In this document: positions 22,568-34,372 of the stretch, in pieces
Layout of the letters: each line of letters begins with the position of its first letter
How positions within the stretch are numbered: the stretch's first letter is position 1
Assembly (NCBI GenBank): GCA_024220505.1
Contig: JAKZZE010000005.1
Coordinates: 1,634,501-1,698,500 of the forward strand
Reading direction: 5' to 3'
From: Rhizopus arrhizus
Lineage: Eukaryota > Mucoromycota > Mucoromycetes > Mucorales > Rhizopodaceae
DNA: 64,000 bases
The notes under the pieces: generated by a model
Told to the model about the DNA's origin: nothing
Database searches by the model: none
The model's input: only the letters and a program-made list of their open reading frames with translations
Translations under genes and position numbers: made by a program

Positions 22568-23260
22568 ATGTTTCGCTGGGTGAAATCAAGTACTCGACTT
22601 TTTCTGGATGTTAAAAGATACAGCACCATAGCTGATTTACTTTCTGTTAGAAATACTGGCAATTTGACTGGGCAACAGAGGATGACCAGACCTCCTGTTA
22701 TGCGAGTTTTAAAACCAACACTCAATTCGGAACAACAACCAATAAAAGCTGCACCTTTAGGAAGATCACGAAGAGATGAAGAAATAGAAGCCAAATTTAT
22801 TACGTTTGTAGACGAACAAGGCCAAGTACACAGTCGTTGTCGATTAAACCAGGTTTTGACCAAATTTGATCGATCACGCTATTTTTTGGTTGAAGTAGAC
22901 CCCTCTGCTAAACCCAATCCTGTCTGTCGTCTGTTTGATAAAAAGACCTTATTTGAAAAAGAGAAATCGAAAAAGAGAGGCAAAGTGAGCACACCTGAAT
23001 CAGTGCTAAAGGAAGTCATGTTTGGTTGGAATGTGAGTGCGCACGATATGGAACACAAGTTGAACAAAGCCTGTCAATTTTTGGAGAAGGGAAATAAAGT
23101 CAAGATAGATATTGTCTATAAAAAAGGTCAAAACAGAGTCGATAAAGCAACACAACAAGAAGTCATAAAAACCGTTACTGACTTTATGGATAAATATAAA
23201 CTCACAAAGAAACCCACCATCAATGGACAAACTTGTATTATGCAATACGAAAGAAAATAA
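22568..23260 (+). CDS. Mitochondrial translation initiation factor IF-3
   Basis: Intronless, 230 aa from the ATG at 22568. An in-frame upstream extension to 22493 (MRFSFLFF...) lies in a T-rich leader and is unlikely to be used. The N-terminal MFRWVKSSTRLFLDVKRYST is basic, hydroxylated and free of acidic residues until Asp15, as in a mitochondrial presequence. The IF-3 N-domain covers FITFVDEQGQVHSRCRLNQV to VCRLFDKKTLFEKEK. The C-domain covers LKEVMFGWNVSAHDMEHKLN, FLEKGNKVKIDI and EVIKTVTDF. The protein would bind the small mitochondrial ribosomal subunit and block premature subunit joining. Confidence 0.9.
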   Translation: MFRWVKSSTRLFLDVKRYSTIADLLSVRNTGNLTGQQRMTRPPVMRVLKPTLNSEQQPIKAAPLGRSRRDEEIEAKFITFVDEQGQVHSRCRLNQVLTKFDRSRYFLVEVDPSAKPNPVCRLFDKKTLFEKEKSKKRGKVSTPESVLKEVMFGWNVSAHDMEHKLNKACQFLEKGNKVKIDIVYKKGQNRVDKATQQEVIKTVTDFMDKYKLTKKPTINGQTCIMQYERK

Positions 23261-23863
23261 TAATAATAATAAACCAAAAAAAAAAACAGCACAACAGCAT
23301 TTTTTACATGTCTTTCTGAATCAATTAAGCACGTCTATTTGTATAACTTTGGAAAACTCGCCTAAATGAATACATTGTGAAATGTTGATCAAATCAATAT
23401 ACGCGAATACGCATACATGAATGAGCGGCATTGGTTTATAGTCACTATAGTGGTAAACTACTATAAGGATACATATTCTTGGTTAATTATCGTAATTAAA
23501 CAAAAGTGATGAAGAGACAGAAATAAAGATTTAAAAATTCTGATTTTTAATCTTCTACTTGTACCAAGCTATTGAATAGTAAGGATATAACTATTTAAGA
23601 TAACCATGAAAGGGAAATGTGGGAGAATGAAGGATATTTGCCATTTCAGATCAATTTATTGTTAACCTTCTGTGGGGTAATCTTGTCTGGACATAAATAG
23701 CTGATCTTTATTTTGATAAAGATTCAGTTAAATACCACTCATGGAAAGAAAATATCCTTTAGTAATTTTTATTTGATTCACATGTACGCGATGTATCCTC
23801 AAGCCACTACTATATTGCAGTCACAGCACTTTAAGTTACTTTTTTTTATCTCTTTTTACAACA
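23261..23863. other. Intergenic
   Basis: AT-rich spacer between IF-3 and the RNA polymerase I subunit gene. No feature was recognised. Confidence 0.4.
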
Positions 23864-24787
23864 ATGGTACTAGAAGAAAAGAAACGTAAACATAAAGACA
23901 AGTCAGAAAAGAGTAAAAAGAAACACAAGTCCAGAAAAAGTATCGAAACATCTACTTGTACAGAAGTTTCCACCATAACAGCTCCTAATCATTCTTTTGA
24001 GCCGAAGTCGTCATTTTCAGAAGTAGTTGCCAAACTATATATTCATTTGGCCCCTATGTGGGCAGGAAAGACAATGGAAGGAGTTAATGAACAGTTGAAT
24101 GCATTCTTAATGAAGTAAGGCCTTTATATTGAGAAAGAGGATATTTAATAAAACTTACAACTTTTGTGTAGACATGTTGCAGAGGTGGATGGTATCATTC
24201 TCTCTCATTCAGATGTCAAATTTGTATCAGATAAAGGAAAGGTCATGTATGATTCTCCTTTTTGTCACTTTTTCATTTCTGTCAAGTTTCTTGTTTGGAA
24301 ACCAAAAAAAGGCACAAAACTCGGTAAAGTGCTTGAAAAAGAAGAGAAAATTATATGCTAACATGGAAGGAACAAATGATATAGTTGGACGTATCAATTT
24401 ACAATCAGAAGATCATATTGGTTTGTTAATTTACGACACTTTTAATGCATCAATTCCAAAATCACGTATACCTTCTTCTACTTATGAATGGAAAGTCAAT
24501 GAGGAAGATGCTGCACTTGAACAAGAAGAGAATACTCCAGATGATGATGATAGTAAAGTCTCTGAGGAAAGTACGACAGAGATCAGAAAGAGAACCCAAT
24601 ACGGTGAATGGATAAATAAAAACACAGGGGCAGGTATTGGTAGGGAGGATGGATCTCTTGAATTTGATGTTGTAGAGTAAGTGGTTTTATAACTTTATAT
24701 TTAATAATTTGTTCATGTATTTATCTTACCATGTTTTCTAGCGTTATTGAAGCCAACGATATCCTGACTGTTACTGGGTCACTTTAG
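23864..24787 (+). CDS. DNA-directed RNA polymerase I subunit A43-like
   Basis: Four exons (23864-24114, 24172-24323, 24385-24676, 24742-24787) give 246 aa. All introns are 57-65 bp GT-AG. A Lys-rich N-terminus (KKRKHKDKSEKSKKKHKSRK) serves as a likely nucleolar signal. The RPB7-like N-domain follows (FSEVVAKLYIHLAPMWAGK...GVNEQLNAFLM, VDGIILSH, YDSPFCHFFISVKFLVWKP). After the second splice comes the OB/S1-type domain, GRINLQSEDHIGLLIYDTFN, with an acidic insert and QYGEWINKNTGAGIG. This arrangement matches A43, which with A14 forms the Pol I stalk and contacts Rrn3 for rRNA transcription. A reading through intron 2 gives a Lys-rich break in the middle of the S1 domain, which supports the splice. 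Confidence 0.88.
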
Positions 24788-25254
24788 ATTGTATATTTAT
24801 ATTTTTATTAATTCATTTCATATACACATGTAACAAAAAAAAGGGGTAGTGCTGAGAAGGCTGCTTTGCTTTGCTCCTAGACTTATTGTATTGTTGCTTG
24901 TAATTACATGCTTTAATGTTTAAGTAGCATGATACCGGCACTATACAATAAAAGAGGTATTCCCACACCTTTATTATTTTCTTTTAATCCATTTTTTTTA
25001 AAAAAAACAAAAAGTACATTGATTGACAGTGCACTATCAAGTAAAACTTTAGTAGGATATTAAAAAAATACTATAAACCAACAGATGTAGTTTTATTGTA
25101 TGTATCAACAAGCTTACCTGGCTGTCTCTGCTTAATTTCATCACTTTGGCCTTTCTTTAACAGTAAAATAATGACATTTTAAAACATACAAAAAATTTTT
25201 ATTTACATAAATTTTGGTTTACTTGTAATAAGCGACTAACAGATTATGTATTGA
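24788..25254. other. Intergenic
   Basis: AT-rich sequence downstream of the Pol I subunit gene. An AATAAAAG-type signal lies near 24947. No gene was found. Confidence 0.4.
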
Positions 25255-25357
25255 AATATCAGTCACCAGCTTCCCCCGGTGTTTTTCTGACATTTGCTTT
25301 CACTTTTGACCAGAATTCTTCAATTGGATTTAAAAACGGTGAATAGAGTGGTAAATA

Positions 25358-27001
25358 CAGTAGGTGAAAAAGTATGAGCAACCTTTTCGCAAAATCGACA
25401 TTTTTTGCTATATCAAAAGATATATACCAAATATCTGCTTGAGACTCTTATGACATATTCTCGGCGTTGTGTATCTTACTACAGTAAGGATCTCGACCAG
25501 CTTAAATTATGAATGGAGATCATACGTTACATTTAGATTGACAAAAAGTATAATGAAAGACTATATAGCATACTTATCTGAGGCTGTGACCATTCCATCA
25601 TATATATAAAAGTAAGTACAATTTCAAAGACCCTTGGCTTTTTTTTGTTTAATTTCTGTCACTACTTTTCATCACTATGCCCAAATCTATACCAATGGAA
25701 AAACAAATCGACATAAACAATGCACTACCAAATAACAGGAAGCTAGAGGATATTTTAGATGAATACCACGTTCATTCTAGCGCAGTTAAAGGGTATGCTA
25801 GAAAGCTTTTCCCCCAAAAGTCACACCTGCAGGCTAGCAGACATGCTATTGTCTCTAATGCCATGAGGCATTATGTCGTATCCCAACATACTTTAAACAT
25901 GATTCATATTCAATTTATAAGAAATCAGAGTAGTGAATGATTTGCAAAGATTTATTACAGTCTTTTCTCTATTATTCGGTCATAACTAATTCCGCTCCTT
26001 TAACTCAATACAAGTTGTTTTCATATAGCTCCTGATGCAATGACACATAAATGAAAAATAGATCTACTTAAATAATTATAAACAGTCCACTTGCATAACC
26101 AGGAACAGGTCTTCATACTAAAATTTATTCATACTAGATCCACAGCTATAATTAATTAAAGTACCTTGAAAATGATTTAATTGAATCTTCATGAAAAGGA
26201 TGCAAATACTAGATATAATGTTATTAAATAAAAATGTAGCTTTTTAAGGCTTGTTGAATTTTATAGTCTTTTTATTCTTACGAGATAATACACTCATCAC
26301 ATCGACTTTACAGTAAAACATAGCAGCGGTAAGATAAACGGATGAGATTGTACAACTGCTCAGGGATTAGGGCACGCATGTCAGCTTTATGATGGTATTT
26401 TGGACTTGTCGACTTGTCATCATATCCTTCATATTACTTACATGAATACGTTAAAATACGAGGCTTAAATTCTGATGTATACCTTCAGCATGACAACGAT
26501 CCAAAGCATAAATCAAAATCCACAACTGCATGGCTACGTGATAGCAATGTAAGGTATATAGATGATTAGCTTGCTCAAAGTCCGGATTTAAATCCTATAA
26601 AGCATGTTTGGCATCAGCTCAAACTTAATCTATCATCGTATGAAGTCAGGGCAAGAAGCATAAAAAAAAATTGGCAATGTGTAGATATAAATTGGAATAA
26701 GCTCGAAGCAAATGTTTGCAAGGGGTGCCTTAATATCATGCCAGGCAGAACAGATGCACTTGTTAAAGCAAAGGGGAGGGAGTTGTACAGAAGATTAAAA
26801 TCATTAGTATCTTTTTTATGGCTGTCTTCACATTCTAAAAAAATAAATATCAAGCATAGCTGACCATAATAATATATTATGTGCATCTCGGTTGCCTTAA
26901 TTAGCTCATATAGTATCAAAGTTTTAGCAAGTGTATACACTAAAACAAAAAGATATGAAGACAAATCGAACAGAGGTCGCTCATATTTTCTCACTTACTG
27001 T
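25358..27001 (+). mobile_element. Degenerate Tc1-like transposon nested in the DDE pseudogene
   Basis: The ends are CAGTAGGTGAAAAAGTATGA at 25358 and its imperfect complement ending at 27000/27001 (about 5 mismatches in 27). TA flanks both sides (25356-25357 and 27002-27003), as in Tc1/mariner insertion. It lies in opposite orientation to the transposase it interrupts. It is about 1.64 kb, the normal length for Tc1 elements. Confidence 0.8.
25677..26800 (+). pseudogene. Tc1-like transposase pseudogene
   Basis: An intact 87-codon N-terminal piece (25677-25940, starting MPKSIPMEKQIDINN) probably holds the paired-type DNA-binding domain. The catalytic end at about 26490-26760 reads LQHDNDPKHKSKSTTAWL, then LAQSPDLNPIKHVWHQLK, then a degenerate tail ending MPGRTDALVKAKG. 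These are the second Asp block and the SPDLNPIE block of Tc1 transposases. The catalytic Glu of the latter is Lys here, and a stop precedes LAQSP. The middle is unreadable. It is inactive. Confidence 0.75.
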
Positions 27002-28160
27002 TAACATTTATAACCTCGATTTTCAATCAGTTTCTTGATCACTTTTGGTTTATGAATAAGTGCATTATCCATAAAAATACAATGGCCTTTCATTCTATAT
27101 GTATCCTGTACACTCATTACACTGAATGAGTAAGATAAGAAATATTCGGTTCCGGTTCCAACTTTACCACTTACCTTTACTTCCTTACCATTAGCCTTTC
27201 TTTTTTTCACTGAAACTGCTTCTTTTTTTTTTAACTGATATATTGCATCTAAAATCATGAATGTAACACCTTTTTCTGTTGGTATTATGCACTTTGCAGG
27301 TTTTCCTTTCAATGAATGACCAAAGTTTCTGAGTATGCAAATTAAAGCCGGCTTCATCGACAAATATGCACTTTTTAATAAAATCGAGGTCCTTCATACT
27401 CTGAAATTATTCAATAATGGCTTTATGCAGAGCGATTACTCTGTCAGAATCCCTTGCTGTAGCTATCTTCTCGTTTTTCAAGGTAAGATAGCAATTATAT
27501 ACCAAATACATGTATATAGCTGAAATTGAGGTTTTCAAGCCTTCAAACTTTTCACAAAGCTTTAAGCTCATCTAAAGTGATAGTGGGATTCCGTTTGATA
27601 TATTCTAAAAAAACTTTGAGTGCTCATCAGTTAGCTGCTACGAGGTCTCCCACAAGGCTTGTTATATGTGTCTGGAAGAGGTATTTTTATATCATTATTA
27701 TATGTTTTAATATAGCTTTGAGCTGTATGAATATTTATGCCAGTCAGTAAAGCCGCGTCCTTAACAGTAAAATTCCCCTCAATAACTAAGTCAAAAAGTT
27801 TCTCAATTTGATCATATATATGTTTCTGGCAAGGCCCTCTCAGCTTAGTTTTTGGATACTGATGCTTATCTTTAGTGGCATTGTTTCCGCGAAAAGAAGA
27901 GCCACTTCAAGCGTATCTGAATCGCCTTCTTCTTCAGACGGATCAACATCCATAAGACTACATACACATAATAGAGATTCAATTTCCATTAGCTTTATTC
28001 TTTCCTCCCACTCACTATTCAAATTAAAGCAATTATTATAGAGCTCTTCATTCTCCTGTAAATGGCCATATTTCTCCATGCTAACATCGGACAAAGAATC
28101 AGCATCGTCTTCTGATATAAATTCGTTATCAATCATATGTACATCAAAATCATTCATCAT

Positions 28161-28583
28161 GCTTACTATATTTTCTATTGAATAATGGAAAGTGACTCAA
28201 AAAGGACTACATTTTGGGTTTATAGTAGTTAAAGATTATTTCGTGGTGCAAACAATTTTTTTTAAAAAAATATATAGCAAGTAAAATCAAGAGTAAGTAA
28301 AATCAAAATTAGCGGAAAAAAGGATATTTTATTTTTTATTTTCAGGAACTGCAACCCTCCTCCTCCAAAGTTGTACCAACCGTATTACATTATACGTGCG
28401 CGACATTTTTATAATAGATTTTAAAATAACTTTTCATCACTAATAATAAGAGATGAGATTGGTTTTTTATTGGAGAAAAGCAAAATTCCATTTAAAATAA
28501 GCATCAGATCATATTTAATTTAATCGGAAGAACGTTGTGGAGAAACTGTTTAGATGTGTTCATTATGCAGTTTTGATAGATCT
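28161..28583. other. Intergenic
   Basis: AT-rich spacer between the DDE pseudogene and the 3' end of the DGAT2 gene. No feature was found. Confidence 0.35.
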
Positions 28584-29862
28584 TTAATCAACAATGCGAA
28601 GCTCTTGCTTACGGTCTTTAGCATAAATGTCCTTATATTTGTTGTAAATTCGTTGAAGTTCCTCAATATACTGCTTTTGAACTTTCAAAAGTTGTTCTTG
28701 AGTTGGTTCAGTTTGTCCTTCTTCTAATGAAGGAACAGGAATAGGCCTTCCAACTATACAAATATCATTAATATAAATTTATTGTTAGCACATGTCTATT
28801 TGTCTTATTTTCTTACCGACTGTAGCAATTGGATGTCTAAATGGAACAAGACCAATATCATCTAATAGAAAAGTAATTAAGCACTTTGTTCAATACAAAT
28901 AAAAAGGAAATACTTTACAATTAAAGACACCTCTTGCATGAAATAGAGGCATTGTGAACCCCATGTAAGCTTTAAACTTTTTCTGAGCTTTATACAAGAG
29001 GCTGCCTTCTTCATTCTCAACCTGTTCATACAAATCGTTTTCACCAAATGAGAAAAGAGGAACTAGAGGAGCATTGTGTCGAATAGCGATACGAATGAAA
29101 CCAAGACGTTTTCTCAATACTAAATCATTCACACCTGGACGAGCATTGAGTGACTCTGCTGCACCACCAACAACAATCACGATTGATCGACCGGGACCAG
29201 AAGAAAGGATGGTTTCACATGAACGACGTGAGACGGCTGCCATGCCAAGACTCATAATCAAGTCTCGGTAAAATGGAATATTGAAATTTGATGTGAGCGT
29301 CAACAAGGAAGGCTTGATACCAGGAAACAATTTTGAAAATCCAGTAGCTTCAGTTGCAAAGTTAGCAAAGGCACCCATTGAAATGATACCGTGAGGATGA
29401 TAGCCTAATACATAATTCTCTGTAGGATCTAAATCTGCTTCCTATATATATAAAAAGAAAAAATAGCAATAAATACATAATTTGAATAATTTTTTTTTGT
29501 TGGATTTTAACCTTTATCAATTTGACAGGAAAATAGCTTGCAAAATATCTCCAAATAACCCAATGACGTGTGCTTTCAAACCGTCTTCCGCCGTTTTCTG
29601 GCGCTTTATCAAAATATAAAAACGACACATAAGCAATGAGCACTGGCCAGAATATCATGTAAGTAGATAAACCAAAAAATAAAAGACAACAAGATAATGC
29701 AAGGATCATCCAAATACAAACTGCCAACATTTGAAGACGTCTTTCTAAAGGAATGCCTGTCAAAGGCGCCCAGCGAATATGATGATGCTCTGTACTCAAA
29801 GAATTTGATTCTGTTTTTATTGTTGGTGTCGTTAGAGTTGCTGTCACACTTTTAGCTTCCAT
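28584..29862 (-). CDS. Diacylglycerol O-acyltransferase 2 family protein
   Basis: Four exons (29512-29862, 28919-29441, 28817-28861, 28584-28753) give 362 aa. The first donor is the less usual GTTAAA. Residues ~45-95 hold a double hydrophobic hairpin (LAVCIWMILALSCCLLFFGL, MIFWPVLIAYVSFLYF) that anchors the enzyme in the ER or lipid-droplet membrane. Next come the catalytic YVLGYHPHGIISMGAF, PFYRDLIMSLGMAAVSR, IVIVVGGAAESL, LGFIRIAIRHNAPLVPLFSF and, across the last introns, the RG...PFR.P...VG.PI block. These are the conserved DGAT2 motifs in order, and the length matches oleaginous fungal DGAT2. It makes triacylglycerol from diacylglycerol and acyl-CoA. A monoacylglycerol or wax activity cannot be excluded. 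Confidence 0.93.
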
Positions 29863-30019
29863 ACTATATAAAAGAGAAGAGAAAACAAAAATAAATGTGC
29901 GTGGCTGGAAATAAACTGTAAAATATAAAACATTTGTACTACACTAAAAATAGTAAATCACATGCTGCTCATTAAAAACTGGAGGCTCTTGCTTCTCCGG
30001 CTTTGGTATTGGTTTTTTT

Positions 30020-30312
30020 TTTGGTTTAAGTTTGTCATTGTTAGTTAACCATATGTTCAATTCTATTTAAGCTGGATTATCTTTACCATCATATAGACAC
30101 TTGTACCAGACCTCCACATGGTCAGCTCCTTCTAAATTGGTTCTTAAAGCGTTAAAGATGTTTCCATGTTTCAAATATTGTTCCATTGACCTTTTTTATC
30201 CTTGATCCCAAATGGTTTTTTTGACTGGACTAGTTCAATATGGAGTAAAGTAGGGGCGAACAGATGTGATAAACACCCCACGTTCAAATGGACTTTATAA
30301 ATAAATAATCTG

Positions 30313-30343
<31 letters not shown>

Positions 30344-30353
30344 TTTTTTTTTT
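30020..30353 (+). mobile_element. LINE-like 3' end copy with antisense ORF
   Basis: Matches the reverse complement of 57560-57830 at roughly 90%, judged by eye. It ends in ...CTTTATAAATAAATAATC and a T-rich tract (~30326-30353). An ATG-started antisense frame (30067-30186, minus) encodes 39 aa beginning MEQYLKHGN and containing EGADHVEVWYKCLY. The same peptide starts with ATG in the 57.6-kb copy. Confidence 0.5.
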
Positions 30354-30381
30354 GCAACTTAATGCCTCATTAGAATCCTTA

Positions 30382-30488
30382 TATACACTATTTCCAGAAA
30401 TTAAAGTCACATTTGTAAAGTTTTATAATACAATTTATATGTCATTGCGACAAATCACGACGACTTTAATTTCTGGAAATAATGTATA
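30382..30488. mobile_element. 107-bp palindromic MITE-like element
   Basis: TATACACTATTTCCAGAAAT plus TAAAGTC at 30382-30408 is repeated in inverted form at 30462-30488, with one or two mismatches and a ~53-bp loop. The TATA at each edge fits a TA-type target duplication of a Tc1/mariner-derived miniature element. It has no coding capacity. Confidence 0.6.
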
Positions 30489-30489
30489 C

Positions 30490-31200
30490 CCTTTTTACCC
30501 ATTTGGAAGAGATGCCTCCCCGACCCAGAGTCCTTGGATCGTCACTCTTTAAAGTCGATACAACGAGACTACCGTCAAGGCAACCTCGATAACAAACGTT
30601 CCACGCATGCCTCCGTTCTCCTTCAACACTGCCACCCAACTATCTCTCTCGACCCTGTCCTATGGCCACCTATATCCAAGTCTGAAAGAAGTCGTTGCAT
30701 AAGTTGGCGTCTTGGCTGGCTCCCTGGTGGTCGATACAAAGCCTGCCCTTGGCACCCTGGCCAACCCTTCACAAAAGCCCATACCATTCATTGTCTCCAG
30801 ATGCAACGTAGACTCATGATGCCCGAAACCATCTCTGACCCATCGTCCTTCCTTTTAAATATGCTACCTACCAAGAAACCTCGCTCTCCTAACACAACAC
30901 TCTCGTGGACCATTCGCTGGCTAACTATATGCAGAATCCTATATGAACTCGATTACCTATATCACGCTAAGATCCCACCTATTCCGCCCACTCACCTTGG
31001 GCAAAGACTCTTAAAATGGCTACCCTCTTTTCCTTCTCACTAGTATCTTTTACACTTGATCCCATTTCACTTTTCCCAAAGCATTTTTACCCTTGACCCC
31101 AAAAGGGTTTTTTAGTTACCACTATCCTTCCTTTATGAACTGCCACGGGCAGAAAAGATGTAATATTACAATCGTGCGCCCAATAGAGGTTTAATTATTT
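30490..31200 (+). mobile_element. LINE fragment, C-terminal pol region and 3' end
   Basis: A 169-codon frame (30534-31043) contains LDPVLWPP, KSERSRCISWRLGWLPGG, a Cys/His tract (CPWHP...HTIHCLQM), FLLNMLPTKKPRSP, and a tail with RILYELDYLYHAKIPP. It is the best preserved copy of the family also seen at 5.9 and 57.9 kb. The Cys/His spacing suggests a zinc-binding C-terminus after reverse transcriptase. The 3' tail has CCTTGACCCCAAAAGG and TATTTATAAATAAA. Confidence 0.55.
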
Positions 31201-33141
31201 ATAAATAAAAATCTCTGTTTAATCGTAAAAGAAGTATATTAAAATGGATAAAAGATAATAATTTAAATCTTTATTAAGTAAACTATATTCTTCTTCTTTT
31301 TATATAAAACTATCACTATTAGATTCATTCTATAAAGTAAGCATGAATAATAAATAAGTCATGATCTTTACTATTCATCATTTCTGTAAATGAATAATAA
31401 TGGATCAGGTACCTAGTCAACTTTGATCTGACTGGAGGCATTTCATATAAATATATCTTTTCTCTCAATGAAGACGGTACAAATCTCTCAGATCATTTAA
31501 AGAACAATAAGATCTATAAAAACAATGAATTAAAAATTTTCATAATCCATTCAGTGATCATTCTTCAATCAAACATGTCAATTATTGGATCTACGCTCAT
31601 AACTACTCATTTACCCGCCAACTGATAGAAGAATAGAAATAATAGACTTTGTAATGATTTCTTTTTAACAATTAAGATTATCTTAAATAAAGTTCAGTCT
31701 CAAAAAGTATTCTTTTGGTTTTATTGCTACCTTTAAATTACTTTACCAGAACATAACATGTTATACCAAAAGATTCAGGGATAAAGATACTTGATTTATT
31801 GGATAAAATATATTTAAAATAAGTAAAGTTAAGATATGTAAGTCAAGAGAAGTCAAGATAAGTGTCGTAAAATAAAAATAAAAACTTGTCTATTTTATAG
31901 ACAAAGGAAAATAAGATTCGATTTTTGAAATAAGCTTTGATTTTTGAAATAAGGTTTGTTTCTTGAAATAAGGTCCAAATATTGAATAAAGTTCAAAAAT
32001 TTAAATAGATCCAACATAGTGAATTTAAAAGGCGCAGTCATCATTGGCACTAATATTGTAATGTGAGATTGTTAGGCTTTCGGGTTTAAGTAGGTTTGAT
32101 ATAAGTTTTTGGGACAAGGTTTTGGTAATTGAATAAAGTATTGGATAAAGTAATATCCAAAAAGAGTAGATAATTTGAGTTGTAAGTTCGCTTGAGTAGA
32201 GTGACCACCAGATCTTGTTAAGTAGATCAGTCTGAATTGAATAAAAGTAAAATAAAAAGATAAAATAAAAAAGAGATTGCAATGAAGTATATGATTCAAG
32301 GGATTATTAGTTCATCCTATTTATAAAATAAAAGAAGTATTTTGTTTCAAAGGAGATTTATTTGGATAAGGTAAGATAATAATAATAATAATAATAATTC
32401 TTGATAAATTGTTGATATTTATATGTTTTTGGTTTTCTTGATTTTGTGATGTTTTTAGATTTTTGTGTTTTCCTTTGAATTGTGAATTTTGTTGAGTTAT
32501 TCAATTTCATTGAGCTTATCAAAAATATTGTAACTTGTTAGTACTTGGGATTTGGATTGTGTTAAAGTGTTGTAGATTTGTTTAATTTGAAGTTTGAAGC
32601 CTTGAATGACTTGAGTTTGATTAACTTGATTGAACGTTTAACAGTTCTTTTGATATAGTAATTTGGTTTTAAGTAGTGACCACCAGATCTTTATAGATCA
32701 ATAAGGTTAGGAGTAAGATTGTTTAATAAAAGATAAAAATAAAAGGGATCTTTCTTGATTCGTGATAATTCAGGTATCAGATCAGAAAGAATAAGTAAAA
32801 ATAAAAAGAAAAGAAAAGGTGTTTGTGACCCAATAAGAAACAATTGCTTTTAAGCGCAAGAAGATTTTGTTTATTGAATGTCTGTTATTTGGTTAAAAAT
32901 ATTCATCTTATTTATATAAAAAAAGGCGTGGCTTATTGTTGGTTACAATCTATGTCGAACGACATCAATGTCGCTGGACATCAAAATTTGTTCTTGTGAT
33001 CATCATTGTTCTCCGGATCCAAAACTTCATCATTTGTGCTACAATATTGAGGACATGAACTTAGTTCAGGTCCGAACTTTCTTCGTCAAGTGGTACAGTT
33101 TGATTAAAAGAATTTCTATTTTCCTTACAACAACATTATAA
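31201..33141. repeat. AT-rich region with relic LTR-like blocks
   Basis: No gene. Two blocks (about 32020-32340 and 32470-32830) resemble diverged relatives of the LTR at 33142. They share the phrase GTGACCACCAGATCT at 32201-32215 and 32676-32690, followed by a short inverted repeat (GATCT...AGATC) and AAT/GAT-rich sequence. They are probably old solo LTRs of related families. Confidence 0.45.
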
Positions 33142-33628
33142 TGTTATTTTATTATGGTTGGCTTGTAGGTTTGTGTTAATTTGAGTTAAGTTTGCTTGTA
33201 AAGCTTGATTGTAAGGTTGTGATTGCCTTGTAAGTTGTTGTTTTATATAGAATTTAAGCAGATGCTTGATAAGTAGTGACCACCAGATCTTATATGTAAG
33301 ATCAATACGATATTTCTTGATAAAAGTTAAAGTAGAGTAAAAAGTTTAAGTGAACAGGGACTTTCTTGTTAAAGTTTGTTAATTATTGAGTAAAAATATA
33401 TGATTTATTTAAACTGACTGACAATTTCTTCACAAAAAGATGGTATATATATATATATATGAATAATATTTTTTTTTTGTTTTCTTTTTAGCTTTTCTTA
33501 TTTTTTTGACTTTTTTTATATTTTTAACTTTTTTTATCTTTTTAACATTTTTTATATTTTTAATTTTTTTTATCTTTCTGACTTGACTCGGCTAATCTCT
33601 GTGTATCCTTATTACCATTTTCGTTACA
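33142..33628 (-). repeat. 3' LTR of the gypsy element
   Basis: 487 bp, beginning TGTAACGAAAATGG and ending AAAATAACA on the sense (minus) strand. It matches 40411-40886 with differences mainly in TA and T tract lengths. The 3' end of ORF4 lies inside it. Confidence 0.9.
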
Positions 33629-34261
33629 GATTCCCGCACCACGGGAAGAATCGCCCACGATTCTTGTCCAGGGATCTACTTGCTTTATCTTGTTAGCGAG
33701 GGCTCGATGGAAGCTGTAACCAGGTAAGATTGTCTTTAACATAGTTTGCTTTATTGCTGAATATATTCCTACTGACTCTTTTGTGGATCTTGGTTTAGCA
33801 AATCGAAAATGAGCCCAATGTCTTATGTTAGTTGCTAGTGTATCGCACAAGGTATCCCTTAAGATTAAAAGTTCTTCTATTTCTCGTATGGTGGTAGTAT
33901 ATTGCTGATACTGCTCGCTGATTAGACCTTCCACATTATTTAAAAGCTCCATATCGTCTTCCTCTTCCCACGAGGTCTCCAGTTTTTCTTTTCTCATAGC
34001 TTCTCCATGTATACATAATTTGATACTGTCAATTACATGAATAGCATAGTCTTCTCTCGTTAATATGTCTCCATCCACTTCATATGTCAAGTTTTTGGGC
34101 CCTACATTGCAGCTTTCCCACATCTTGAGGAAGTCAATTGTTGCGACCATGGCAGCTTCATATCCTTGTTCTATGTATACTCTTTTTAAGTATACATCTA
34201 CTTCCATAGAGAAAAATTCATCGTTCGAGTCTTGTTGTTGTTTGTTTTCTGAGTTGGTCAT
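33560..34261 (-). CDS. Accessory ORF4 of the gypsy element, unknown function
   Basis: 233 aa, ATG start, lying 111 bp after the integrase stop in the position where some elements carry env. I see no signal peptide, membrane segment, Cys cluster or known motif. It is acidic and helical in its first two thirds (MEVDVYLKRVYIEQGYEAAM, SWEEEDDMELLNNVEGL) and Lys/Asn-rich at the end. The last ~23 codons lie inside the 3' LTR. A role in assembly, transport or targeting is possible but is speculation. Confidence 0.7.
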   Translation of the reverse strand: MTNSENKQQQDSNDEFFSMEVDVYLKRVYIEQGYEAAMVATIDFLKMWESCNVGPKNLTYEVDGDILTREDYAIHVIDSIKLCIHGEAMRKEKLETSWEEEDDMELLNNVEGLISEQYQQYTTTIREIEELLILRDTLCDTLATNIRHWAHFRFAKPRSTKESVGIYSAIKQTMLKTILPGYSFHRALANKIKQVDPWTRIVGDSSRGAGICNENGNKDTQRLAESSQKDKKN

Positions 34262-34372
34262 TGGTTTTAATAAGTTCTTGTCTTCTTCTTTTTTTTTTTT
34301 TTTTTTTTTTTTTTGTCTATATATATATTCTTTCTGTGTTGATTATTGTTATATATCATCTGTTGTTTTGTT

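Larger units (their letters stand above)
25255..28160 (-). pseudogene. DDE (IS630/Tc1-like) transposase pseudogene, split by another transposon
   Basis: Read on the minus strand. An acidic N-terminal part begins at 28160. A helix-turn-helix follows (AALLTGINIHTAQSYIK, then the GRPR hook, ~27650-27850) and a decayed linker with stops. Then come the first catalytic block CIFVDEAGFNLHTQ (~27340), the second HCIFMDNALIHKP (~27040), and after the inserted element the third block LYSPFLNPIEEFWSKVK (~25290-25350). Removing 25358-27001 and one TA restores RGYKC directly to YLPLYSP in frame. Frameshifts elsewhere and a stop soon after VRKTPGEAGD make it inactive. Confidence 0.78.

Noticed and set aside
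32025..32299. Two overlapping minus-strand ORFs
   Set aside because: They lie in AT-rich relic LTR sequence and encode Phe/Tyr/Leu-rich peptides.
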